This document shows positions 41,962 to 50,484 of a DNA stretch of 64,000 nt, piece after piece. The DNA is taken from contig NZ_WOVL01000006.1 in assembly GCF_009737085.1 (NCBI RefSeq), positions 1 to 64,000 of the forward strand. Direction: 5' to 3'. The notes beneath the pieces were generated by a model. That model was not told the DNA's origin. It did not search any database and saw only the letters and a list, made by a program, of their open reading frames with translations. Numbering within the stretch: position 1 is the first letter of the stretch; each line of letters opens with the position of its first letter. The DNA is from Paenibacillus sp. NEAU-GSW1 (lineage in GTDB: Bacteria; Bacillota; Bacilli; Paenibacillales; Paenibacillaceae). The translations under genes and the position numbers were made by a program.

Positions 41962-42172
41962 TGTTTGAGTAACTTTGAGTAATTCCGTTAATCGAGCAAT
42001 GTGAGTAATGTGAGCAATTCGAGCAATTTGAGTAATGTGAGCAATTCGAGCATTTTGAGTAATCCGAGTAATTTGAGTAATGTGAGCAATTCGAGCATTT
42101 TGAGCAATTTGAGTAATGTGAGCAATTCGAGCATTTTGAGTAATCCGAGTAATTTAAGTAACTTTCGAGTAG
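41962..42172. repeat. 9-bp satellite, GAGYAATNN, arranged in 45-bp higher units
   Basis: Between the two long repeats runs a series of 9-base words: GAGTAATTT, GAGTAATGT, GAGCAATTC, GAGCATTTT, GAGTAATCC, repeated in nearly the same order three times. The 9-base phase is kept throughout. One frame stays open and would read Ser-Asn-Xaa repeats, but it lacks a start with a ribosome binding site. Confidence 0.85.
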
Positions 42173-42214
42173 CTTGAGTACTTTTGTTTCCTTGGTCCTT
42201 TCAAATCCAAATTT

Positions 42215-42419
42215 GCGAAGCCGCTTCGCAATTTTACGAAGCTATCTTCGTTATTTGTAAGGAATACAAAGAGTTATGTGCAGTTAGCGAATCGCTGTTC
42301 GCTGATAAGGAACTTCCGTTCTCCGTTAGTGAACAGCGATTCGTTAGTGGAGCAGCTCCAACCGTTTCTCTGCAAATTAGCGAATATTAGTTCTTTAAAA
42401 AGCGAAACAGGTTCGTTAA
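42215..42419. repeat. Direct repeat, copy B
   Basis: Second copy of 41720-41934, offset 495 bases. The match begins exactly at GCGAAGCCGCTTCGC and ends at GTTCGTTAA. Flanking bases differ, so the edges are sharp. Confidence 0.8.
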
Positions 42420-42487
42420 GAGACGTGTTAGAGGTATGAGGAAATTCCAATGGCTAATTATGGAACCCAGAACGTAGCGGTAGTGGG

Positions 42488-42596
42488 CTGAATGATTCCG
42501 GAGAAGCGAAGCGTTCGCTTTTGTTCTCGGACTCCTTCCTTTGACAAAATCTCATTCATCGAGTTCGAGAACAATGGCGATCGGAGGAACATTCAG
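42488..42596. repeat. Structured palindromic element, copy 2
   Basis: The outer stem is CTGAATG-A-TTCC (42488-42499) with GGAACATTCAG (42586-42596), again with a single bulged A. A small hairpin AAGCGAA-GCG-TTCGCTT spans 42504-42520. A 14-bp inner stem pairs 42521-42534 with 42561-42574 (one G-T wobble). The unpaired blocks GGAGAAGCG, GCGTTCG, TTTTG and CAATGGCGATCGGA match copy 1 at 375-486, while the stem bases differ and still pair. No insertion sequence or gene is associated. Confidence 0.72.
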
Positions 42597-42664
42597 ACTG
42601 CGCATTGGACCGATTCCACTATTGGTAGTCGGTATTCATAATGGTTTCCCCACACCATTCCCCG

Positions 42665-43558
42665 CTATCCCTGCTTGAACATATCAATAAAGTAGCGAGC
42701 GCTGTTCGACAGATAGCGATCCTTCAACCACAGTATGCCGACTTCCGATTGAAAATCAGCGTCCGCAATCGTCAGCATGCGGATCGTCGAAAGCGGGAAC
42801 GACGCCATAACCGATTTCGGAAAAACGGTAGCGCCGATACCGGCAGCCACAAGCGCCATAATGATGGCGACGCTGGAGCATTCGCAAATCACTTTAGGCT
42901 CAAAGCCGTGCGCCCTTGCTTCGATCATTACCTGATGGTGCATCCCGGTCGTCCGATCGGTTTTGAGCGAAAGAAACGGAAGATCCGCCAGCTCCCTCAT
43001 ATTCATCGTCGTCTTTGCCGGGTCTGGAACCCACTGTGCGGGCAAAACTGCAACAAAGGGATCCGACGGCAGTGGTAAAACAGACAGCGGCTCCATGTCC
43101 GGCGAAGGCTCGAACGGCAGCCTGGCAACGATCAACTCAATGTTTCGCCGCTCCAGCTCATACCCGAGAAGGTAATGATCGCCCTCAGCAATTTTAAAAG
43201 TGACTTGCGGATACAGCTTGCGAAACCGTTCAATCGCCGGCGGCAGCAGCGAGATACAAGAAACAACAGCGCCAAGCGCCAGCACTCCCCTAACGCCGGC
43301 GTCAAGCTCCTTGACTTCCTTAATATTTTCTCCAAATTGATGCAGCAGCTCCTCCGACTTTTGACGCAACAGCTCTCCGGCGTGAGTGAGTGTTAATCCG
43401 CGACCGCTGCGGTCGAACAACGTCACGCCAAGCTCTTGCTCCATTAGCTTCAGCTGTCTGCTTAGCGGCGGCTGCTCCATATTTAATGCTTTGGCTGCCC
43501 TCGTTATTTGGCCTTCTTTGGCAATTGCTAGAAAGTATCGCAGCTGGCGTAAGTCCAT
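42665..43558 (-). CDS. LysR family transcriptional regulator
   Basis: 297 aa from the ATG at 43558 (MDLRQLRYFLAIAKE), the canonical LysR start; an ATG four codons earlier is possible. The winged helix (1-60: ITRAAKALNMEQPPLSRQLKLMEQELGVTLFDRSGR) is followed by a two-lobed effector domain. The helix-turn-helix motif AKALNMEQPPLSRQ resembles the YnfL/CatM group. It is divergent from ilvE across 122 bases and may control it, which is inference. Confidence 0.9.
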   Translation of the reverse strand: MDLRQLRYFLAIAKEGQITRAAKALNMEQPPLSRQLKLMEQELGVTLFDRSGRGLTLTHAGELLRQKSEELLHQFGENIKEVKELDAGVRGVLALGAVVSCISLLPPAIERFRKLYPQVTFKIAEGDHYLLGYELERRNIELIVARLPFEPSPDMEPLSVLPLPSDPFVAVLPAQWVPDPAKTTMNMRELADLPFLSLKTDRTTGMHHQVMIEARAHGFEPKVICECSSVAIIMALVAAGIGATVFPKSVMASFPLSTIRMLTIADADFQSEVGILWLKDRYLSNSARYFIDMFKQG

Positions 43559-43680
43559 CCTGCTCCCCATCCTTTACCTATACCCGCAAGGTATGAACAT
43601 TAGATAAAACTGATACTTTAAATATACCTGCTGTAATGGTACGATTCAACTAAGTATCTAATGAGGAGCTGTGTAACGAG

Positions 43681-44775
43681 ATGAATACGAGCATACGCGT
43701 TGAATTGTCGAACAATAAAAAAACGAAGCCAGCCGTATCCGAGCTTGGCTTCGGCAAATATTATACGGACCATATGTTCATTATGGATTACGATGCATCG
43801 ATTGGCTGGCATGACGCTCGCGTCGTTCCCTATCAGCCGATTACGCTCGATCCTGCGGCAAAAGTTTTCCACTACGGTCAAACCGTATTTGAAGGTCTGA
43901 AGGCATACAAAACTGCGGACGGAAAAATCAGATTGTTCCGCCCGAGCAAAAATTTCGAGCGGTTGAACCGCTCCAACGAACGTCTTAGCATTCCGCATCT
44001 TGACGAGGAGCTTGCGCTTGAAGCATTGAAACAACTTATTCTCGCCGATCAAGATTGGATTCCGACGGCTGAAGGCACTTCGCTCTACATTCGTCCATAT
44101 ATCATTGCGACCGAAGCAGCGCTTGGCGTTTCCCCTTCCAAGCAATACAAATTTATGATCATTATGTCGCCGGTAGGTTCTTATTACGCTGAGGGCATTC
44201 ATCCGGTTAAAATTTTCGTCGAATCCGAATACGTTCGCGCAGTTAAAGGCGGCGTCGGCAACGCGAAAACAGCAGGCAACTACGCAGCGGGTCTGAAAGC
44301 GCAAGAGAACGCTGCAGCTCAAGGCAGCTCGCAGGTTTTGTGGCTTGACGGCGTGCACCGCAAATTTATCGAAGAAGTGGGCAGCATGAATGTGTTCTTC
44401 AATCTGAACGGCACCATTGTCACGCCTGCGCTGAACGGCAGCATTCTGGACGGCATTACGCGCGATTCCATCATCGGACTGATCAAGCATTGGAACATTC
44501 CGCTTGAAGAACGCGCATTGTCGATCGACGAGCTTGTTGAAGCGCACAGCAACGGCACGCTTATTGAAGCGTTTGGTACTGGCACAGCTGCCGTTATTTC
44601 ACCGATTGGCGAATTAATGTGGCTTGGCAGAAAGCTGTCGATCAACAACGGCGAGACCGGAGAGCTTTCCGCCAAGCTGTATGACACGCTGACTGGCATC
44701 CAAACCGGCAAAATCGAAGATCCGTTTGGCTGGATGGTTATACTTGAGAATGAGGATGTTGCTAATCGCGCTTAA
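43681..44775 (+). CDS. ilvE: Branched-chain amino acid aminotransferase
   Basis: 364 aa, the longer bacterial/eukaryotic-type BCAT (class IV PLP). PLP-binding lysine is K196 in GNAKTAGNYAAGLKAQ; other blocks are FHYGQTVFEGLKAYKTADG, RPSKNFERLNRS, YIRPYIIATE and AFGTGTAAVISPIG. It makes the last step of Leu, Ile and Val synthesis and the first of their breakdown. GAGGAG precedes the ATG. There is no T-box leader. Its stop codon interlocks with that of the converging pdaA-like gene in TTAA. Confidence 0.95.
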   Translation: MNTSIRVELSNNKKTKPAVSELGFGKYYTDHMFIMDYDASIGWHDARVVPYQPITLDPAAKVFHYGQTVFEGLKAYKTADGKIRLFRPSKNFERLNRSNERLSIPHLDEELALEALKQLILADQDWIPTAEGTSLYIRPYIIATEAALGVSPSKQYKFMIIMSPVGSYYAEGIHPVKIFVESEYVRAVKGGVGNAKTAGNYAAGLKAQENAAAQGSSQVLWLDGVHRKFIEEVGSMNVFFNLNGTIVTPALNGSILDGITRDSIIGLIKHWNIPLEERALSIDELVEAHSNGTLIEAFGTGTAAVISPIGELMWLGRKLSINNGETGELSAKLYDTLTGIQTGKIEDPFGWMVILENEDVANRA

Positions 44776-45557
44776 GCGCCGTAGCTTTTTGTAACCATTT
44801 GATCCAAGCTTTTAAATTGATAGCCTTGTCTTTTGGCCTCCTCGATAATTGCGCCTAACGCGCCGGCATTATCCTTCGATACCGTATGCAGCAGGATGAC
44901 TGCTCCGGGATGAAGCTGTTTAATGACCTGCTCGAAGGCGTACGAGGGGCCTTTTTGGCTATTGACGTCCCAATCTTTGTAAGCGACGGACCAGAACACA
45001 TTCGTATACCCCGACGCTTTGCTCACCGCAAGCACATGATCGTTGAAAATTCCTCTAGGCGGACGCAAATAATCCATCGCCTGCTGTCCGGTTAAAGCGG
45101 TTACTTGCGCCTTCACCTTTTCCAGTTCGGAACGAATTTGCTCAGCGGACAGCTGCGACATATCCGGATGGCTCCAGGAATGATTGCCGACAAGATGACC
45201 TTCCGCCGCCATTCGTTTCACTAGCTCAGGCTGGTCCTTCACATAATGCCCGGTAACGAAAAACACAGCCGGCACTCCCTTTTCTTTAAGCACATCCAAT
45301 ACTTGAGCGGTATAACCGTTCTCATATCCGTTATCGAACGTTAAATAAAGCTCCTTCTGTGCGGTATTGCCTAAAAAAATCGCGCCGTGTTTTACGACGA
45401 TGTCTTTAAAGCCCTCTTCGTTTATGGACGGAAGCTGGCCGCCGACGCTTTTTTTAAAGCCAAAGTGAAACACGCCCGCCGCTCCGTAAGAGGTTTGAGC
45501 AAATAATACAAATGCTAACAACGCTAAGGCTACCGACCATCTTTTTGTTACTTTCAT
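44772..45557 (-). CDS. pdaA: Polysaccharide deacetylase, PdaA type (muramic-delta-lactam)
   Basis: 261 aa. A signal peptide (MKVTKRWSVALALLAFVLFA, cleavage near SYG-A) leads to a NodB domain. Instead of the usual TFDDGP it has YLTFDNGYENGYT with D75 and N76, plus GNHSWSHPDMS (H126, H130), LRPPRGIFN and FWSVAYKDWD. These variants are diagnostic for PdaA, which deacetylates MurNAc so that muramic-delta-lactam of the spore cortex can form. I start at the ATG at 45557 (GGGGA about 10 bases upstream); an ATG nine bases earlier is too near that site. It converges on ilvE. Confidence 0.9.
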   Translation of the reverse strand: MKVTKRWSVALALLAFVLFAQTSYGAAGVFHFGFKKSVGGQLPSINEEGFKDIVVKHGAIFLGNTAQKELYLTFDNGYENGYTAQVLDVLKEKGVPAVFFVTGHYVKDQPELVKRMAAEGHLVGNHSWSHPDMSQLSAEQIRSELEKVKAQVTALTGQQAMDYLRPPRGIFNDHVLAVSKASGYTNVFWSVAYKDWDVNSQKGPSYAFEQVIKQLHPGAVILLHTVSKDNAGALGAIIEEAKRQGYQFKSLDQMVTKSYGA

Positions 45558-45636
45558 TGTTCCCATATCCCCTTTTGCTCAATGATTTCTCTTACTTTTC
45601 CCAACGAAAAGCGAATGTATGAAGCGGCGGAAGCTA

Positions 45637-45682
45637 TTGACAAAACTCGTTGCTTTGAATATAGTTGTTAAAGCAACTATAT
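45637..45682 (+). promoter_or_regulatory. Promoter and MarR operator of the MarR-MFS operon
   Basis: A consensus-like sigma-A promoter, TTGACA (45637-45642), 17 bases, TATAGT (45660-45665), is overlapped at the -10 by a perfect palindrome ATATAGTTG-TTAAAG-CAACTATAT (45659-45682). A repressor there would block polymerase; the MarR encoded 20 bases further on is the obvious candidate. Confidence 0.82.
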
Positions 45683-45702
45683 ATAAATCAGGATGTGATG
45701 CA

Positions 45703-46158
45703 ATGCGCAAATTAGGCTTGGACGATTCCATCGGATTTATGCTAGGCATCGCCCATCGCAAATTATCGCTGTTGTTTATGATGCGAATGAAGCAATACGA
45801 TATTACGCCGGAGCAATGGTCGGTATTGTACCGAATTCGCGAGCAGGACGGCATGATCCAGAAGGATATTGGCGACCGCGCCGGCAAGGATAAGCCGACA
45901 ACGACTCGAATACTCGACACTTTGGAGGCTAAAGGATACATTACGAAGCAATTAGGCAAAAACGACCGCCGGTCTTTTCATGTCTACATTACGGAACAAG
46001 GCATAAAAGCCGCTGATGAAATCGCCTTAATTGAATATCAGGTCGTTTCCGATATGTCGGAAGTGCTTGCTCCCGACGAGTATGAGCACCTGGCTCAACT
46101 GCTCATCAAAATCAGCGACCACACGACAGCATGGATTGAAAAAGAAAAGGAGCAGTGA
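45703..46158 (+). CDS. MarR family transcriptional regulator
   Basis: 151 aa from the ATG at 45703; a 28-residue upstream extension would start inside the promoter and is rejected. Winged helix: ITPEQWSVLYRIREQDGMIQKDIGDRAGKDKPTTTRILDTLEAKGYITKQLGKNDRRSFHVYITEQG. The wing has the conserved DRRS. It probably represses itself and the MFS pump behind it through the palindrome at 45659-45682, with derepression by a toxic compound. Its stop overlaps the region of the MFS start. Confidence 0.9.
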   Translation: MRKLGLDDSIGFMLGIAHRKLSLLFMMRMKQYDITPEQWSVLYRIREQDGMIQKDIGDRAGKDKPTTTRILDTLEAKGYITKQLGKNDRRSFHVYITEQGIKAADEIALIEYQVVSDMSEVLAPDEYEHLAQLLIKISDHTTAWIEKEKEQ

Positions 46159-46166
46159 ACTTCATC

Positions 46167-47390
46167 ATGGTCAGACATCAAGAGAAACTTTGGACAAAAG
46201 ATTTTATAGTGCTTACACTCAGCTATCTGCTGCTGTTTTTAAGCTTGCAAATGCTGTTATCTCCCTTTCCGGCTTATGCGAAAGAACAGTTTCATCCCGG
46301 CAATTTTACGCTTAGCCTCGTAACGAGCCTCTTCGCCCTGGCCGCTATTGCGACTCGCTTTGCGACAGCTCCGATGCTAAGAATCGTGAGCCGCAATACG
46401 ATTTTATATTTCGGCCTGGCGCTTGCTTCCGCAAGCACGCTGCTATACCCGCATGCCGACTCGATGGCTCAGCTGTTGATTTTGCGCACCTTGTTCGGTA
46501 TTGGCTTCGGGATGACAAGCACCGTACTGCCAACGCTTGTCTCTCAAATCATTCCCTCTCAACGCATTGGCGAAGGCATCGGTTATTTCGGCTTGTCAAC
46601 CAGCATTGCAATGTCAGTCGGCCCAATGATCGGTTTGTCCGTCATCCAGGAGTACGGATTCTCAACGTTGTCCGCTATGGGTACCGTTGCCGCATTCGCC
46701 ATTATTCCGCTTTTGTTGTTTACTCGCAGCATACCTTCGCAGCCTGCTGCTCCTGTTGCTGCAAGCGATACAGCACAGACGAATAGTAAAAAGCCTGCTA
46801 TGGGCAGAATGCTCCTGCCTGCTTTGCTTAATATGCTGATGTCGATATCGTATGGCGGTCTCCTTGGCTTCCTCGCCCTGTACGGTCAAGAGAAGCATCT
46901 AGATCAGATCGGGTTGTTCTTCCTGTTTCTAGCCTTCACAGTGCTCATCGTACGCCCGATATCCGGCAAAATCTTTGACCGCAAAGGTCCAGCTCCGGTT
47001 CTCATCCCAGGAGCACTGATCGTCATTGCCAGCATGCTTATTTTGTCCTACGCCGACTCGATGCTGCTCGTCATCATTTCTGCGCTGCTGTACGGATTCG
47101 GATTCGGCGCTATTCAGCCGACAACGCAAGCCTGGATGCTTCGTGAAGCTTCGCCAGAGCGGCACGGGATGGCGAACAGCCTCTATTACAATTCGATTGA
47201 TTTAGGCGTTGCACTCGGCTCCATGCTGCTTGGACTCGTCGCTGCCGCAACCAGCTATTCCGTTATGTATCGCTGCGCTGCAGGCGTCCTTGGCCTGTTT
47301 CTCGTTATTGTTCTCATCCAGCAAGCTGCGGAACATAAAAAAAGCAGCGGACAATCCGCTGCTCCTGCTCAAACTCAAGCTATGTCGTAA
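46167..47390 (+). CDS. MFS drug-efflux transporter
   Basis: 407 aa, twelve membrane helices. The loop motifs GRILFG-like ([37 protein letters not shown]) and [13 protein letters not shown] (motif C type) fit the YfcJ/Bcr-like drug:proton antiporters. AAAGGAG overlaps the MarR stop; a GTG at 46155 is only three bases from it, so I use the ATG at 46167. The final 20 codons also encode, on the other strand, the terminator of the chemotaxis gene; the coding end overlaps that gene by 11 bases. Confidence 0.9.
   Translation: MVRHQEKLWTKDFIVLTLSYLLLFLSLQMLLSPFPAYAKEQFHPGNFTLSLVTSLFALAAIATRFATAPMLRIVSRNTILYFGLALASASTLLYPHADSMAQLLILRTLFGIGFGMTSTVLPTLVSQIIPSQRIGEGIGYFGLSTSIAMSVGPMIGLSVIQEYGFSTLSAMGTVAAFAIIPLLLFTRSIPSQPAAPVAASDTAQTNSKKPAMGRMLLPALLNMLMSISYGGLLGFLALYGQEKHLDQIGLFFLFLAFTVLIVRPISGKIFDRKGPAPVLIPGALIVIASMLILSYADSMLLVIISALLYGFGFGAIQPTTQAWMLREASPERHGMANSLYYNSIDLGVALGSMLLGLVAAATSYSVMYRCAAGVLGLFLVIVLIQQAAEHKKSSGQSAAPAQTQAMS
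47336..47363 (-). terminator. Terminator of the chemotaxis gene, inside the MFS coding sequence
   Basis: Minus-strand AGCAGCGGA-TTG-TCCGCTGCT (47363-47343) is followed by seven T residues. It reads as codons for [11 protein letters not shown] of the MFS protein on the plus strand, so one sequence serves two genes. Confidence 0.85.
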
Positions 47391-49386
47391 ACTTCATCAG
47401 CTGTCCATGCAAGTTGGCGGACAACGACTCGAGCTGCTTCGACAGCTCGTACAGCTCGCCGCTTATGGACAGCTGTTCTTTTGTGAGCGAGGCCACTTCC
47501 ATCGAAGCGGCCGCGGACTGCTCCGATACGGCGCTCACATTGCTGATTGTAAGAACCAGAAACTTTTGCATTTCGCCGAGTTGATGAATGGACGACGTAG
47601 AACTGGAAATCTCTTGCATCACCTGGTTCATCTGGTTCTCCATATGGCTGAATGTGCTTGCGGCTGTGTTTACTGCGCTGCTTTGCTCCTGAAGCAGCGG
47701 AGCTACAGATTGAAGCTCTGCTATGGTCGCTTCCATTTCCTGCTCGATCTGATTTGTCATATCGCTGACCGTGACGATCGATTGCTTCGACTGTTCAGCC
47801 AATTGACGGATTTCTTCCGCTACAACCATAAAGCCCTTGCCGGCAGCGCCGGATCTTGCCGCTTCAATAGAAGCGTTTAATGACAATATGTTCGTTTGGC
47901 GGGCAATGGCATTCATCACGTCAAGCAGCTTGCGAATGGAAGCGGTGCTGTTTTTCAACTGGTGAATACGTGTCAACAGCTGATGCGATTTTTGAGCGGT
48001 TTCATCCGTAAGCCCAACTAGCGTAACCATTTGCGTTGCCGCTTCCCGGCTAGCCGATTGGAATCGATCGGAAGATACGTTCAGTCCCTCATTTGTTGAT
48101 GCAACTTCCTCCATCGTATTGCGAATAGTGTCTACGCTCTCCATCCCCTTTTCCGCCTCATGGGCAAGCTGCATTGCCCCGTTTGCAATTTGACCTGTCG
48201 CATCGTCAATATGCTGGGACGAGTGGCGCATCGTCCGCGATACTTCAATCAATCGCTCGGCACGATCCGTAACTTGGCGAGCCGAATCGTTCGTTTCATT
48301 AACCAAGCTGCCGATTTGCTGCATCATCCGGTTAAAGCTTCCGCCAAGCCGAGCGATCTCATCATTGCCTTTATTCGCTGCCCGGACAGTAAGGTTGCCG
48401 TTCTCCGCTTCCTTCATCAAACCGAATATTACCGCAAGCGGCCTAGCGACCAATCGAACGAGGTAATAACCGATAAGTACGGCAACGAACGCTGCCAAGC
48501 CGCACATCGCAAAGGTGAGAATTAGTATCGTATTCGTTCGCGTCAGCAATTGCTTCGTCAAGCTCGTCCCTTCAAGCGTCCAGCCCGTTACAGCGGAAGG
48601 CTGTCTAACGACTAATTGGCCGCTCGTATGCGCCGGACCTGCCGCACCGATTTCCAATGCAGCATCCGAGCTGTATACGACTTTCTCGTCAGCAGTCAAA
48701 ATCGTCATGCTGCCGCCCTCGCCAAAGTTCAATTTGGAAAAGGTTTCGCTCAGAAGCTTGACCGGAAATTCCATAATGATAATATATTCCGAGTCGCGCT
48801 GTTTCATATTTTTTAGCAAACGGGCTACTGCAAAGCTTGGTTCGCTGGCGAATCCGAAAAGCCCTTTCGCTTTCGTTGCAATAAATACGACTTCTCCATC
48901 CGCTTTAAGCACTTGCTCCAAATCTGCTTTTATCGCATCGTTCATATCGGCTGAACTGGCGCCGGACGATGAAATGATTCGCGATTTATTCAAGCTTTTC
49001 GGAATGAGCCGCAGTGAGCCGATGGACGGATTCGAGGCACGAACGCTGTCCAGCTTGCCGCGAATGTTCGTTTCCATCGCAACCTTCTCATACGTGCCAG
49101 TGCTCGAACTGTTAATATTGTTGAACTGAGCTTGCAGCTCTTTATCAATCAGCATCTGCCTCGTCAAACCCGTAAAGCTCGAGAGCGTTGCATCCATTTT
49201 GTCCGCAGCCATTCCCAGCGTTTGCTGCTGCGCTTGCGATACTTCATCTTTAATGATTTGTTTGGAAAGTGAATACGACACGACTCCAAGCACCGATACG
49301 AGCAAAACTATGCCGATAAATGTAATAAGAAATAATTTAGTACCGATTGATCTTTGTCGATTGTTCCTAGCATTCAACTTTACCAT
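47380..49386 (-). CDS. Methyl-accepting chemotaxis protein
   Basis: 668 aa. A transmembrane helix (about 17-40), an extracellular dCache-like ligand domain (about 41-285), a second helix (about 290-312), HAMP ([28 protein letters not shown]) and a long signalling coiled coil. The hairpin tip, which binds CheA and CheW, is [42 protein letters not shown]. The ligand is not predictable. GGGGAG precedes ATG/GTG; a GTG three bases upstream is an alternative start. Single gene. Confidence 0.93.
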   Translation of the reverse strand: MVKLNARNNRQRSIGTKLFLITFIGIVLLVSVLGVVSYSLSKQIIKDEVSQAQQQTLGMAADKMDATLSSFTGLTRQMLIDKELQAQFNNINSSSTGTYEKVAMETNIRGKLDSVRASNPSIGSLRLIPKSLNKSRIISSSGASSADMNDAIKADLEQVLKADGEVVFIATKAKGLFGFASEPSFAVARLLKNMKQRDSEYIIIMEFPVKLLSETFSKLNFGEGGSMTILTADEKVVYSSDAALEIGAAGPAHTSGQLVVRQPSAVTGWTLEGTSLTKQLLTRTNTILILTFAMCGLAAFVAVLIGYYLVRLVARPLAVIFGLMKEAENGNLTVRAANKGNDEIARLGGSFNRMMQQIGSLVNETNDSARQVTDRAERLIEVSRTMRHSSQHIDDATGQIANGAMQLAHEAEKGMESVDTIRNTMEEVASTNEGLNVSSDRFQSASREAATQMVTLVGLTDETAQKSHQLLTRIHQLKNSTASIRKLLDVMNAIARQTNILSLNASIEAARSGAAGKGFMVVAEEIRQLAEQSKQSIVTVSDMTNQIEQEMEATIAELQSVAPLLQEQSSAVNTAASTFSHMENQMNQVMQEISSSTSSIHQLGEMQKFLVLTISNVSAVSEQSAAASMEVASLTKEQLSISGELYELSKQLESLSANLHGQLMKFTT

Positions 49387-49666
49387 CACCGCTCAACTCC
49401 CCGTAAATAGTCAGCACATATGTAAGCGCTTTAAGTCATTCATTTCTATTACAAATATTACATCTAGTAAAACGTTTGCACAAGTATTTATTAAAAATCG
49501 ACGAATATATGGTATAAAATTGTCATATCGGCTTGTTTTCGACAGCAGCTACTTACAATTTGCGCATACGTTTGCACATCGCGATTGTAACCAACGACTT
49601 TTTTTTCAACAAAAAGACGATGCACATTTAACAGCTGCATCGCCATTTGCTGAACCTCATCCTATT

Positions 49667-49855
49667 TTAAAGCTTGTCCAATCGGTACACATAGCCGCAA
49701 AACTTGCATTTGAACAACAAGCCGTCTTCTCCGATCATGTAGGTCATACGATCGTCATCCTCCAGCTCGATGTATTCTCTGCCGTTCTCATCGCGGTCTC
49801 CAGTGGCAAAAAAAGCAGTGCGATTGCCGCACTCGCATTCAAAACTCATTACCAT
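49667..49855 (-). CDS. Small zinc-ribbon-like protein
   Basis: 62 aa from the ATG at 49855, preceded by GAGG at 9 bases. Two cysteine pairs, FECECGNR near the N-terminus and LFKCKFCGYVYRL near the C-terminus, form a likely zinc ribbon around an acidic middle. It is divergent from the XRE gene; the longer frame to 49903 would run into the operator. Family not recognised. Confidence 0.62.
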   Translation of the reverse strand: MVMSFECECGNRTAFFATGDRDENGREYIELEDDDRMTYMIGEDGLLFKCKFCGYVYRLDKL

Positions 49856-49888
49856 AGCTGCTTTCCTCGCTTCCTTTTCCAATAATGC

Positions 49889-49918
49889 TTGACAATGATA
49901 CAAAACGTATCATACATT
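49889..49918 (+). promoter_or_regulatory. Promoter and operator between the zinc-ribbon and XRE genes
   Basis: ATGATAC-AAAAC-GTATCAT (49895-49913) is a perfect palindrome placed between TTGACA (49889-49894) and a -10-like TACATT. A repressor there would block transcription of the XRE gene, and probably of the divergent gene; autoregulation by the XRE protein is likely. Confidence 0.65.
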
Positions 49919-49960
49919 ACTAATAGTGGTTGTCATTAATGATGTAAGGAGCTATTCCAA

Positions 49961-50287
49961 ATGACGATGGGAGAACGATTAAGGGAACTTCGCGTCCAAC
50001 GCAACTTATCACAGGAAACTGTGGCCCGAATTATCGGCATCACTCGTTCTGCGTACAGCCACTACGAGATCAACAACCGGCAGCCTGTCTACGACACCCT
50101 GATCAAGCTTGCCGCCTTCTTTCACGTAACGATCGACTATATTATTGAAGGCGACGCATCAGGCTCCGACTTCCGGAAGGCTTCCTCGGACACGCTTGAA
50201 ATCGTTAGGCTGCTGGAACAAATGGATCACGACAAGCGCAAGCAATCCATCGGTAAAATGATGGACCTGATCCGCGAGGCTGAATAA
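49961..50287 (+). CDS. XRE family transcriptional regulator
   Basis: 108 aa. A lambda-repressor-type helix-turn-helix fills residues 4-62 (GERLRELRVQRNLSQETVARIIGITRSAYSHYEINNRQPVYDTLIKLAAFFHVTIDYIIEG). A short C-terminal helix pair (about 75-108) probably dimerises. AAGGAG precedes the ATG. Its stop codon is built into the stem of its terminator. Confidence 0.9.
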   Translation: MTMGERLRELRVQRNLSQETVARIIGITRSAYSHYEINNRQPVYDTLIKLAAFFHVTIDYIIEGDASGSDFRKASSDTLEIVRLLEQMDHDKRKQSIGKMMDLIREAE

Positions 50288-50326
50288 CCGTAATCGCCTT
50301 TTGATACGGTTATTCAGCCGTTTTTT
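50278..50326 (+). terminator. Terminator that includes the XRE stop codon
   Basis: GGCTGAATAACCGTA (50278-50292) and TACGGTTATTCAGCC (50305-50319) form a perfect 15-bp stem followed by GTTTTTT. The left arm contains the last codons and stop of the XRE gene. Confidence 0.9.
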
Positions 50327-50484
50327 AATGCGATCTTCAAGCCTTCAACCCCTCGTTCAGACCCTCCCGCCTTTTTCTCGAACAAAATCACTCCTTCCAA
50401 TTGCTTCAACCAGCTTGCTTCGCTATAATTATTGGATGACTTTATTATATTACAAATTTCGCTATAAGGAAGGATTGCTATACG

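Noticed and set aside
41962..42172. CRISPR array
   Set aside because: Repeats are 9 bp with no spacers and no cas genes nearby.
43559..43680. T-box leader for ilvE
   Set aside because: Only 122 bases lie between lysR and ilvE, and no T-box core or antiterminator sequence is present.
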